Shown piece by piece: positions 17,555 to 26,220 of a stretch of DNA of 41,601 bases. The notes under the pieces were generated by a model, which saw only the letters and a list, made by a program, of their open reading frames with translations, was not told the DNA's origin and ran no database searches. The position numbers were made by a program, and so were the translations under genes. How positions within the stretch are numbered: the first letter of the stretch is position 1; every line of letters starts with the position of its first letter. The stretch covers positions 1 through 41,601 of the forward strand of contig DAOSUS010000024.1 of NCBI GenBank assembly GCA_035378955.1, read 5' to 3'. Source of the stretch: Candidatus Hydrogenedens sp. (GTDB lineage: Bacteria; Hydrogenedentota; Hydrogenedentia; Hydrogenedentales; Hydrogenedentaceae).

Positions 17555-18037
17555 TTATCCTTTCCATTCTTCCGGAGTGCCCATTGTGTCAGCATCATAA
17601 CTTGCAGAGACAGTGCTGGCAATACCGCCCCGTGGATTACATTCTATTACTATAGCCATTTTTCTGGGTCTACAAGCAAAAACAAGGTCTTCTAACATTT
17701 TATTAACTAAATGCTCATACCAGATACCCACATCACGATATGATAAAAGGTAATATTTTAAAGAACGCAGTTCCAGGCAGTATCTGTTCGGGACATAACG
17801 AATAGTTACCTTGGCAAAGTCCGGTAAACCCGAAAACGGACATACTGATGTAAACTCATCCGTTGTTGTAACAATTTCCATATTCCTACCCGATTCGTTT
17901 GTCGCATATTCATATTCAAAACATTCTAAACAATTACTTTCTATGGCTTTCGGGCTTTTGAAGGGAAGCGTTTTCCCTTGCGGCTTAAAATTACGAATTA
18001 CTTTTACCTTTCCTGCCTTATCCTTCTTCTTTTCCAT
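17555..18037 (-). CDS. queF: NADPH-dependent 7-cyano-7-deazaguanine reductase (preQ0 reductase)
   Basis: The chosen start is the ATG at 18037, with AAGGA 9 nt upstream. The TTG at 18043 leaves only 3 nt to that site. The 160-residue length fits the short, YkvM-like QueF form. Recognisable are the catalytic segment TSVCPFSGLPDFAKV, with the cysteine that forms the thioimide with preQ0, and CLELRSLKYYLLSYRDVG. The latter is close to the NADPH-binding QueF signature E-x-KSLK. It is followed by HLVNKMLEDL and RGGI. QueF reduces preQ0 to preQ1 in queuosine synthesis. I looked for a preQ1 riboswitch in the 81-bp gap to the divergent gene and found none. Other queuosine genes are absent from the window. 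Confidence 0.96.
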   Translation of the reverse strand: MEKKKDKAGKVKVIRNFKPQGKTLPFKSPKAIESNCLECFEYEYATNESGRNMEIVTTTDEFTSVCPFSGLPDFAKVTIRYVPNRYCLELRSLKYYLLSYRDVGIWYEHLVNKMLEDLVFACRPRKMAIVIECNPRGGIASTVSASYDADTMGTPEEWKG

Positions 18038-18124
18038 AACCAATCATCCTTTTCCCGTTCATATTTATATTATTGAATGATATAATACGATAAAATAGAA
18101 TGATTATAAAAAAGGAAATATTAA

Positions 18125-20143
18125 GTGATTTTACGGTTAATCGTTGCATTTATCCTTATTTTTTTCATAGGAATAGGTGTATTCGTCGTCTTTAAAGGTT
18201 CTATTCTTTCGATTTTCAGAAAAGAGGAACCTATAAATCCACAGATTTTATTAGGACCTCCTTCATCCTTAGACGAAACAGGTTTGCCACGATATGAACT
18301 TTCCTTTTCGACCCTCAAAAAACCACCTTTCCAGTTTGAACCTGTTTCCGTTCCGATACATCGGTATCAACTGTTTGACTTCGGTGTTGCGGATATAAAT
18401 CAGGATGGGCTTCTCGATATATTTTCCAGCAATTGTAATTTTCGTCCTTCTATCCTCTTGAACCGCGGACAAATGACTTTTGAGAATGTTATCTCAGAAT
18501 TAAAATTGGGATTACAACCTGAGCTGCCCGAATTTGCGTGTAGCATGGCACCTCACAAAGTGGTGGAAAGAGGTTTATATATTTTCTACATCTGGCATAA
18601 AGTCCATATCTATTATTTAGAATTATCCAAAGATGCCCTTCCACTACAAATTGAAGTTACTGTCCCTCATTCACGAACAGACATAATAGAAACAAAAGGG
18701 GAGATAGCTATCAGAAAAATCCAACAGATTGAATCCGAAAAAGAACCGGGATTTACACAGTACAAATTGCATATAGAACACGAAGCCCTCGTTGTAATTG
18801 ATATTGACCGTCCTGCCATTCCTACACAATTTACAATCCCCCATACATTTCCCTTAAACAAAATATACATCGGTCCAGCAAAAATATCCCCCACAGAACA
18901 CACTTTCACATTAAATACCTTCGACCGACACAGTTATAGTTGGGCAGACATAAACGCAGACGGCAAAATAGATGTGTTTTCAGGTAGAGGTGGATTGCGG
19001 GGAAGTCCTGAATATGCCCATTTACGGAGAAAAATGAAAGACCAATTATTCTTAAATTATTGTGGGAATTGGTTTGAAAATGTTTACGATACAAGCGGAT
19101 TGGAAAATTGCAGTTGCGGAACACGGAAATCATGCTGGATAAACATCGATAATGATGATAATCTTGAATTGTTTATTATCTGTGCTCGAGATGAACCATG
19201 CCGACTGTTTCGAAAAGGGAACAAAGAGGATACATATAAAGAATGTGCTACGGATTATGGTCTGGACATTCAAGGAGACCAACCTATTTTCTGGTTCGAT
19301 GCAAATAATGATGGTCATACAGATTTATTATCTTTTTACGATAAAAAACTTGCTATTTATATAAATCAACAAGGCAAACACTTCCAAAAACAAATTATCG
19401 AGGGCAAGGAAAATAGGGAACTGGCTCCCTCTTTCCTTGCTCCTTGTGATTTCAATAACGATGGGACTATGGAATTTTTCCTTAACAACCAATCAGACCT
19501 TAAAACTTTTGCATTCCGACACACAGGAAACACTGCGTTTGAATGGTTAAATCCCGAAGATTTCCAATTACCTTCAATATCTCTCTGGGCGTGCTGGGCA
19601 GACCTGAATAACGATGGATATGATGACTTAATCTCCATTCCAGATGGCATATACTTAAATCATCAAGGTAGCACCTTCGAACGAATGGATTTGTTAGCAT
19701 TAACGCACATTCCTATAATAGATATGAGTGATGCCCGCGTTCAGAGTTTCGACGCAGACAACGATGGGCGTCTGGATATTATGTTAGGCTACCGTATCAA
19801 AGGAGATAACCCCTCCGGTTATGGCGATTGGTGGTATTTAAGTTTCCTGAAAAACACAAGTAATACAGGAAACTGGATAACATTAGAACTTCAAGGACCT
19901 AATGGAAATCCCCATGCCTTTACTACCCCAATTTTGTGTAAAATAAACGAGAACACCTCAAAATTGCGTATCATGGGCGAAGCCGAACATTCACGAGCCA
20001 ATCAAGGAAATTATCGTATCCACTTCGGGTTAGGCTCACAACAAGAACTCCCTCCCTTCTTCATTCTTACCCATGAAGGAGAAAAACCCATCAAAAACCT
20101 TACCATCAACACCTTAAATAAAATAAACCTTAACCCCAATTAA
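18125..20143 (+). CDS. Membrane-anchored FG-GAP/VCBS repeat protein with ASPIC/UnbV-like C-terminus
   Basis: The gene starts with GTG at 18125, supported by AAGGAA 7 nt upstream. The 672-residue product has an uncleaved hydrophobic N-terminus (LIVAFILIFFIGIGVFVVF), so it is anchored rather than released. Calcium-loop motifs DINQDGLLD, DINADGKID, DANNDGHTD, DFNNDGTME, DLNNDGYDD and DADNDGRLD mark propeller blades. The C-terminus (NWITLELQGPNGN, then YRIHFGLGSQQELP) resembles the ASPIC/UnbV domain that often follows FG-GAP repeats. Cysteine pairs (NCSCGTRKSC) sit between blades. It is divergent from queF with only 81 bp between. It is the second FG-GAP protein in the window and is only loosely similar to the first. 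Its binding target is unknown. Confidence 0.85.
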   Translation: MILRLIVAFILIFFIGIGVFVVFKGSILSIFRKEEPINPQILLGPPSSLDETGLPRYELSFSTLKKPPFQFEPVSVPIHRYQLFDFGVADINQDGLLDIFSSNCNFRPSILLNRGQMTFENVISELKLGLQPELPEFACSMAPHKVVERGLYIFYIWHKVHIYYLELSKDALPLQIEVTVPHSRTDIIETKGEIAIRKIQQIESEKEPGFTQYKLHIEHEALVVIDIDRPAIPTQFTIPHTFPLNKIYIGPAKISPTEHTFTLNTFDRHSYSWADINADGKIDVFSGRGGLRGSPEYAHLRRKMKDQLFLNYCGNWFENVYDTSGLENCSCGTRKSCWINIDNDDNLELFIICARDEPCRLFRKGNKEDTYKECATDYGLDIQGDQPIFWFDANNDGHTDLLSFYDKKLAIYINQQGKHFQKQIIEGKENRELAPSFLAPCDFNNDGTMEFFLNNQSDLKTFAFRHTGNTAFEWLNPEDFQLPSISLWACWADLNNDGYDDLISIPDGIYLNHQGSTFERMDLLALTHIPIIDMSDARVQSFDADNDGRLDIMLGYRIKGDNPSGYGDWWYLSFLKNTSNTGNWITLELQGPNGNPHAFTTPILCKINENTSKLRIMGEAEHSRANQGNYRIHFGLGSQQELPPFFILTHEGEKPIKNLTINTLNKINLNPN

Positions 20144-20216
20144 ACATCCCCTTCCCATACAAAACATAATATACATTGCAACAAACTATAACAAAAAAAT
20201 AAACCTGAAATTTATA

Positions 20217-20245
20217 TTGATTTCATGTTTTCAATATAATATAAA
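20217..20245 (+). promoter_or_regulatory. Candidate housekeeping promoter for the hydrolase-LysM pair
   Basis: TTGATT (20217-20222), a 17-nt spacer and TATAAA (20240-20245). Transcription would begin near 20252, about 23 nt before the TTG start and just ahead of the TAAGGAG ribosome binding site. The surrounding DNA is very AT-rich, so chance matches are common. Confidence 0.4.
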
Positions 20246-20274
20246 AAATATAAAAAGATATAAGGAGTTAAGCT

Positions 20275-20889
20275 TTGGAAGTTAAAGTATATGAAATCAC
20301 ACCTTTTTTAGTGAATACTTATATTTTGATTGATAATGGGGAAGCCCTTGTTATAGACCCTGGTGAGGATAATTTTCGGCTAATTAGGGATTTGGGAAAA
20401 CTAAAAGTGAAAGCGGTCATAAATACTCATTGTCACATTGACCACTGTGGGGGCAATGCCAGTGTTTGTAAAGCGACATCGGCACCTTTGTTAATGCATC
20501 CGGAAAGTGAGGTTGTTCTTCAAACATTGGGACAACAGGCACTACTGTTCGGTGTTCCTTTCCAGGCCTCTCCTCCACCGGATGGCTATTTGCAGGAAGG
20601 GGATGAAATCCAGGTAGGTAACTTAAAATTGAAGGTATTATATACCCCGGGACATGCACCGGGACATATATCCCTTGCAGGAGATGGCTTTGTTTTTGTT
20701 GGCGATGTCCTTTTCCAGGGCTCAATTGGAAGAACCGATTTACCTGGTGGAGATTTTCAAACTTTAATATCATCTATAAAGGAAAAATTGTTCCTTTTAC
20801 CGGATGATACTATTGTTTACTCAGGTCATGGACCTGCAACCACTATAGGAGAAGAACGAAAATACAATCCTTTCGTAGGTGAATATTAA
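20275..20889 (+). CDS. Metallo-beta-lactamase-fold hydrolase, glyoxalase II-like
   Basis: The gene starts with TTG, supported by TAAGGAG 7 nt upstream and the lack of an upstream ATG in frame. The 204-residue protein has the metal site HCHIDH at residues 52-57, then TPGHAPGHIS, GDVLFQGSIGRTDLPGGD and YSGHGPATTIGEER. This is the short bacterial glyoxalase II-like group (often named YcbL/GloB2). These are Zn or Fe thioester hydrolases that lack the C-terminal helical domain of classic GloB. It has no signal peptide. The LysM gene starts 11 nt after its stop codon, so the two are probably cotranscribed, though a functional link is not obvious. Confidence 0.88.
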   Translation: MEVKVYEITPFLVNTYILIDNGEALVIDPGEDNFRLIRDLGKLKVKAVINTHCHIDHCGGNASVCKATSAPLLMHPESEVVLQTLGQQALLFGVPFQASPPPDGYLQEGDEIQVGNLKLKVLYTPGHAPGHISLAGDGFVFVGDVLFQGSIGRTDLPGGDFQTLISSIKEKLFLLPDDTIVYSGHGPATTIGEERKYNPFVGEY

Positions 20890-20899
20890 GGAATTATTC

Positions 20900-23776
20900 A
20901 TGTTACCTTTCTTTATGCTATGTCTATTAACAGTTTCCTCTACTGTCCCTTTTGAAGTAACCCTAACTCCTGACCAGGTCTTGCCGATAACCTATACAAA
21001 CGAACCTCTTATCATAAGTGTTTCGGGACCACCCAATACCCCCTTTGATATGCTCATTACAATCGTAAAACCTGATGGCGAAACCCTCACCCAATTACAG
21101 CCCAACAAGCCAGCTACTTACCTGAACGGGAAATATTGGGTAACGGTGCCCGACCTACCCGCTAACCGAGGATATTTTATTTCCACTATATCTATTAGAT
21201 ATAAAAATGAGACTCATAATTGGGAAATTCCTTTCTGTAGAATAGATAGGAATACAGATAAGGTAATGGTTCCTCCTTTTGCTCTACACAACCCCGATGG
21301 AGCCGGGTTATATCTTGCACAAATGCAGGGGATTAAAGAGGTATCTTTCGATAGTAATTTTTCTGACCTTCTGGAACAGGTAAAAAAAGCCGTATCCTTC
21401 GGATATCGAGTTACAATCGTTTTCGATGTGGATAAAAATAATTCTCCTACAGATATTTTTGAAGATTTAAATAACAAAATAGGGGGGTTGGTTAGTGTTT
21501 GGGAAATTGCAGGGAATTATACACCGGAACAACTCCGACATTTCTTTGGACAAGTCAAAAAGACCAAAGGAATTGCCATTTTCCGCATTTCGATTTCCAA
21601 TATCGAAACTTTACCTAAAATCCTTTGCTCCGTTCCGGAGGAAATAATTAATGAGATTTCCTGGTGTGGGCACTCTTTTACAACAGAGGACTTAAAACAA
21701 TTAAGGGATACTATCATTTTGCATAGAGGGGAAGGGACACCTTTTTCTTTGCGTTTCGATACAGAAAATATTTCTTCTAATCCTATAGAACTGATACAAC
21801 AAATATGGATTGCCAAATATGTAGGGGCTCGGACAATAACACTTCCTTATTCTGCTCTGGTAAAGGATGGAAATATATCCCAATTATTCTCATTCTTATG
21901 CGGAACTACGCGTGTATGGTCGGAGGGTATCGAACCCTTGGGCTGGTATAATCATTCCGAGACATCTCATGCGTTTGTTTTTCATGCAGTCCCTCATTGG
22001 ATAATGGTTTTTTGGGGGACAGGACCTCTGAACCTTTCGGGAGAAGGGCTTGCCACAACACAATTCTTTGATAGTTACGATAACCCTTCTACACTTCCCC
22101 AAGTAAATGAAAACTCTCTGGTTTTAGATGAAAAACCTTCTCCGCAGTATCTTATAGGCAATGCTTATGAAGTGCTTTACGCCACCGCAGTTAATGAATT
22201 GAAAACCCTTGCGGAGGAAATGAATACCAACGAATTTTCTTCCTTGAGAAATCCCGTAATTTCAGAAGCATTAAAAACAATATCGCAAGACCCAAAAAAC
22301 AATCAAAATCGTGTGCATGTATTAAATCTATTTCGGGAATTGCCTCGTCTCGAAGAACAAAAATCAGATACCTACGAGGCACAGGCTCAAAAGAGACTTT
22401 TTATAGCAAAACTTTCTGATTTCTTACGATGTGTTTGTATCACAGAACAATATCGGGGCGAACCTTTCCGTGAACCCCTGCTGGATATTATCGCCCGTAG
22501 TGAAGAACGACTTACAGAATATCTGACAGGGTCCTCTGCCTCCTCAGAAAAAGATTACCGTGCTAACTGGATATTAGAAGAAGTTCACCAACTCATTGAC
22601 CGTGCAGGGAAAATAACCTCTAACGGCAAAAGAATTGAAGCGGTAGGTTTAGCCTATTTAGCAGAAAGCCGAGCCCAATCACTGGAATTTCTGCGACAAA
22701 ACCCCATAACAAGAGAAGTAAACAAAACTATGACACCTGCAACCACAGTGATAGCCAAAAAGGAAGAAAAAACAACTTCAAAACCACCCACTCCAACAAC
22801 ACCTGAGAAACCAGCAAAACAAGAAACACCTAAAATCCCGATAGGAAAAGAAATATCGCCAAAAACTACAGGACCTATAGAACATACCGTAAAAAGAGGA
22901 GAAACTATCTCTTCTATATGCAAACTTTATGGCATTACCGAAGACGAATTTTGCTCATGGAATGGCGTCCGTAAAGGAGCCACATTAAAAGCAGGGAAAG
23001 TTTATAAAGTCAAGATAGATAGAACACAAAAAGAAGAAGAAACAAAACCCGCTGTCCCATCAACAACCACACCCAAATGGGAAGGAACAGAATATACTGT
23101 TATGCCAGGGGATTATCCAGGATTAATTGCTAAAAATTTAGGTGTTTCAACAGCAGATTTGCTTAAGGTCAATAACCTAACAGAGAAATCTATACTAAAA
23201 ATAGGTCAAAAATTAAAAGTGCCTTCATCGAAACCACAAGAAACGGAAAAACCAGTGGAAACATCTACTCCTGAAAAAAAGGAAACCCCTGAAAAAGCAC
23301 CCGAAACTACTCAACCATCTACTCCTGCCCCTGAAACCGATAAGCCCGCCCAACAAACAACTTCCCCCGGAGAAGTTCAGACTTATAAAATTAACTCGGG
23401 AGATACTCCTGTAATTATAGCCAAAAAATTTGGTATCTCTGTTCAATCTCTTCTGGAATATAACGATATTAAAGATCCTACAAAACTACGAATTGGACAG
23501 GAATTAAAAATCCCTTCCCCAATACCTGAAAAATCTCAAAAGCAAGCATCCGAAGCCCAAGAACAAAAAGAAAAAGCAACTCAAAGCAAACCTAAGGAAG
23601 AACAAAAAAACACAGAACCTATAACGCACACCGTCGCAAAAGGTGATAACCCTTATACCATTAGCAAAAAATATGGGGTTTCATTAGATGCTTTATTAGA
23701 AGCCAATCAATTAACACCTCAATCAACTCTCCACATCGGACAAAAACTCATCATCCCTCCCAAGAAAAAAGATTGA
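20900..23776 (+). CDS. Large secreted protein with four C-terminal LysM domains
   Basis: The start chosen is the ATG at 20900 (MLPFFMLCLLTV), with TAAGGA 7 nt upstream. The GTG at 20879 would overlap the previous gene. The 958-residue product has a signal peptide. Its N-terminal part of about 600 residues has alternating strand and helix segments (YRVTIVFDVDKNN, GIAIFRISISNI, PFSLRFDTENISS, ARTITLPYSALVKDG) suggestive of a TIM barrel. Four LysM domains, which bind N-acetylglucosamine polymers such as peptidoglycan, start near residues 660, 730, 826 and 907 (for example HTVAKGDNPYTISKKYGVS). They are separated by P/T/K/E-rich linkers. A wall-associated glycan-active enzyme is plausible, but I cannot name catalytic residues. 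A terminator follows at 23884. Confidence 0.85.
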   Translation: MLPFFMLCLLTVSSTVPFEVTLTPDQVLPITYTNEPLIISVSGPPNTPFDMLITIVKPDGETLTQLQPNKPATYLNGKYWVTVPDLPANRGYFISTISIRYKNETHNWEIPFCRIDRNTDKVMVPPFALHNPDGAGLYLAQMQGIKEVSFDSNFSDLLEQVKKAVSFGYRVTIVFDVDKNNSPTDIFEDLNNKIGGLVSVWEIAGNYTPEQLRHFFGQVKKTKGIAIFRISISNIETLPKILCSVPEEIINEISWCGHSFTTEDLKQLRDTIILHRGEGTPFSLRFDTENISSNPIELIQQIWIAKYVGARTITLPYSALVKDGNISQLFSFLCGTTRVWSEGIEPLGWYNHSETSHAFVFHAVPHWIMVFWGTGPLNLSGEGLATTQFFDSYDNPSTLPQVNENSLVLDEKPSPQYLIGNAYEVLYATAVNELKTLAEEMNTNEFSSLRNPVISEALKTISQDPKNNQNRVHVLNLFRELPRLEEQKSDTYEAQAQKRLFIAKLSDFLRCVCITEQYRGEPFREPLLDIIARSEERLTEYLTGSSASSEKDYRANWILEEVHQLIDRAGKITSNGKRIEAVGLAYLAESRAQSLEFLRQNPITREVNKTMTPATTVIAKKEEKTTSKPPTPTTPEKPAKQETPKIPIGKEISPKTTGPIEHTVKRGETISSICKLYGITEDEFCSWNGVRKGATLKAGKVYKVKIDRTQKEEETKPAVPSTTTPKWEGTEYTVMPGDYPGLIAKNLGVSTADLLKVNNLTEKSILKIGQKLKVPSSKPQETEKPVETSTPEKKETPEKAPETTQPSTPAPETDKPAQQTTSPGEVQTYKINSGDTPVIIAKKFGISVQSLLEYNDIKDPTKLRIGQELKIPSPIPEKSQKQASEAQEQKEKATQSKPKEEQKNTEPITHTVAKGDNPYTISKKYGVSLDALLEANQLTPQSTLHIGQKLIIPPKKKD

Positions 23777-23883
23777 TGAAAACCTATAAGATATAGGAAA
23801 TACATAGGCTTCCATTCAATCTTTTCATTTCTTGATGAGTGAACATATCACCCCTCGATATATTCAGCACCCCCTTAATGCAG

Positions 23884-23910
23884 CACAGACATTTTTGTCT
23901 GTGTTTTCTT
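23884..23910 (+). terminator. Rho-independent terminator of the LysM gene
   Basis: Perfect 8-bp stem CACAGACA / TGTCTGTG with a TTTT loop, followed by TTTTCTT. It lies 107 bp after the stop codon. The minus strand lacks a T tract after the hairpin, so it acts only on plus-strand transcripts. Confidence 0.85.
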
Positions 23911-24002
23911 CTATAAAACATGCATTTACGACAAAACGATTTATATTATCACAAATGGGGGGAGCATGTATTTTGGGTTAAAGTTGATAATTGACACAGG
24001 GG

Positions 24003-25049
24003 TTATTTGCCTTTAATATTTTGTATTGGGCGGGGAAATAGACCCCCTTCACCTACATCGAAAATTCGATAGTAGCCATCTTTTTCTGCGGGCACAACAT
24101 ACACGCGTGTTTTTCCCCACGGAATTATCGCTTCTTCCTTCGTATTTTCGCGATGAATGTGCCCATACAAAATAAAGTCAATGGGATCATCTACAAAAAG
24201 TATCATCTGGGAACGAATGCCCATAGTAAATTCGTATCGGTGGGTAATCCCGAAAGTCCAGCGACTGGATTTTAATTCTCTACGATAGCGATAAAGTAAG
24301 GTATCCTGTTCTCCCCAACTATCGGCAGTTCGATATTCCCGTGTGTCATATACAATATAGCCATCTTTTCCATAGCGGAAAGCATAAAGTGATGAATAAA
24401 ACATTTTTTCATAATTATCTCCATCACGGTCATGGTTTCCCGCACAGACGAAGGTAGGCTTTTGGGCTTTGTTTAAAATTTTAAGAAATACCTGCCATTG
24501 CTCTGGTAGTGCATTATGCGTCAAATCGCCCGTTAGTAATATGAAATGGGCATCGCTCTGATTGAGTTTTTCTATTACCTTTTGAAAAGTAACAGCATAT
24601 TCATCCTGTGGGTCGCCACTGCGAATATGTATATCGCTTATGTGGGCAAATATATAATATTCCTTAAATTCATTCTGTACCCATACGGAACGAGGATTTA
24701 TATCCTTTTCATTTGTCTCCGAGATAATTTGTATTGCATAGGGTCCCTGTTTTATCTCTTTATCGGTTAATGTGATGAGACCTTCATATATCTGCGGATT
24801 TTTCTTTTCCCATTGAGAATTTAGAGGGATAATGCGTTGCTCGTTGTCAATCAGGAAAATATCGCCTTTTTGTTCTGTAGTAACTTTAAATGTCTGTCCC
24901 GGAGCTAACATAACGGGGCAACCTTCATTGGGCAGTTTGATGATACCTAATGTTCCATCTTCAAGCCGAGCATATCCATTTGTGAAGCAGTAGAATATCC
25001 CTATTATCAGAAATATTACATATTTTTTCTCATGGAATTGGAACATCAT
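24003..25049 (-). CDS. Exported calcineurin-like phosphoesterase
   Basis: This 348-residue protein has an N-terminal signal (YVIFLIIGIFYCFTNGYA), then a beta-sandwich of about 100 residues resembling the purple-acid-phosphatase N-terminal domain. The catalytic domain has SDIHIRSGD, LTGDLTHN, AGNHDRDGD and YGHIHREN in the canonical order. The histidine of THRYEF probably completes the metal site. Its start codon overlaps the stop of the TolB-like gene by 4 nt (ATGA), so translation is coupled. It is the third gene of a likely operon with the M4 protease. The substrate is unknown. The exported location and extra N-terminal domain distinguish it from the cytosolic LpxH-like protein at 2192. Confidence 0.82.
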   Translation of the reverse strand: MMFQFHEKKYVIFLIIGIFYCFTNGYARLEDGTLGIIKLPNEGCPVMLAPGQTFKVTTEQKGDIFLIDNEQRIIPLNSQWEKKNPQIYEGLITLTDKEIKQGPYAIQIISETNEKDINPRSVWVQNEFKEYYIFAHISDIHIRSGDPQDEYAVTFQKVIEKLNQSDAHFILLTGDLTHNALPEQWQVFLKILNKAQKPTFVCAGNHDRDGDNYEKMFYSSLYAFRYGKDGYIVYDTREYRTADSWGEQDTLLYRYRRELKSSRWTFGITHRYEFTMGIRSQMILFVDDPIDFILYGHIHRENTKEEAIIPWGKTRVYVVPAEKDGYYRIFDVGEGGLFPRPIQNIKGK

Positions 25050-26188
25050 TTTATTTTAGGTCTCCAACAAGGTGCAACACAAATGGATTTTTCTATTAAT
25101 GGGAGGATTTTATCTTCCTCTATACTTTTCAAATACAATTGGGGTTTGCCGTACATATTGGATACGAAACATATCCAATGACTATCGGGCGACCAGGTAG
25201 GACTCCAAGCATCATAATCACCACTAACGACCAGCGGGAAAACACGAGCCGTCTCCGGAAAGACACGATAAATACCTCTTCGTCCATGACGGAAGGATTC
25301 AAAGGCAATCCATTCCCCGTTGGGAGCCCATACAGGATTCCAATCCGCCGAATGATGATTGGAAATATTAGAAATGCCTCTTCTTCCCAGATAGTAGATT
25401 TCACGGTCTCCAGATTCGTTCGTTTCAAAAACCAAACTGGAACCCTTCGGTGATACCTGCGGATTTAATTCCTCAAACCTTGCCGATTCTAACATTAACT
25501 CTTTAGGTAAAGGGGTTGCCTGCGTTTTACTGAAAATAACCAATTCGGTAGTCAATCTTTTTTCTGCTAATGGAAATACTGCTACACCTATTAGCACACC
25601 TGTGTTATAACCTTCTTCAAAGAATTTGTTTATATCAAATCCTTCTGTATAGGTAACCTGCGAAACAGTCGCACTCATAGCATTCAGAATATCTAATTTG
25701 GGAAACCATACCGGGTTTATTACTGTTGGAATTTTTTCTCCTCCCCAGAATTCTTCCGTTCCACTTTGTAGTTCATACACAGCGGTTTTTTGGTCCGTCA
25801 GTCCCTTTTCGCACGAGATATAAGATATTCGTTTACTATCGGCAGACCACGCAGGGTTATCATTCCAGGAATATTTATGTTTTAATATCGTATATTCGTC
25901 CGTATTGCTGTCCCAAATTACGATAAATAAACCTCCTTCCATCTTGGCGGAGAAGGCAATTTTCATTCCATCCGGCGACCACACAGGTGCTCCATGATGA
26001 GTTCCCGTTGTTAATTCTTTTTCTGTTTTCGTTTCCAAATCAAGAATATGTATACGGAAAGTATCTATGTCGGAACCATAGAGATAAGCAATATGTCCCT
26101 TAGGGCTTTCTGCAGAAAAAAGATTTGGGGAAAGTATAAGATAGAAAGAAAAAATTATAAAAAAAACCGTAGAAAATACTTTTTCCAA
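25046..26188 (-). CDS. TolB-like beta-propeller protein
   Basis: The gene starts with TTG at 26188, supported by GGTGG 7 nt upstream. The product has 380 residues with a signal peptide (VFFIIFSFYLILSPNLFSAE). At least five PD40/TolB repeats are visible: APVWSPDGMKIAFSA, NPAWSADSKRISYIS, NPQVSPKGSSLVFET, NPVWAPNGEWIAFES and SPTWSPDSHWICFVS. This is a six-bladed propeller as in TolB, but without the TolB N-terminal domain, so it is not the Tol-Pal component itself. The position, 32 bp after the M4 gene and overlapping the phosphoesterase gene, indicates an operon. A protein-protein or ligand-binding role in the periplasm is likely. Confidence 0.85.
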   Translation of the reverse strand: MEKVFSTVFFIIFSFYLILSPNLFSAESPKGHIAYLYGSDIDTFRIHILDLETKTEKELTTGTHHGAPVWSPDGMKIAFSAKMEGGLFIVIWDSNTDEYTILKHKYSWNDNPAWSADSKRISYISCEKGLTDQKTAVYELQSGTEEFWGGEKIPTVINPVWFPKLDILNAMSATVSQVTYTEGFDINKFFEEGYNTGVLIGVAVFPLAEKRLTTELVIFSKTQATPLPKELMLESARFEELNPQVSPKGSSLVFETNESGDREIYYLGRRGISNISNHHSADWNPVWAPNGEWIAFESFRHGRRGIYRVFPETARVFPLVVSGDYDAWSPTWSPDSHWICFVSNMYGKPQLYLKSIEEDKILPLIEKSICVAPCWRPKIK

Positions 26189-26220
26189 AGATAAACCACC
26201 TACAATAAATAGATTTTAAA

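Noticed and set aside
18038..18124. preQ1 riboswitch ahead of queF
   Set aside because: The gap is short and AT-rich, with no recognisable preQ1 aptamer stem or its A-rich tail.
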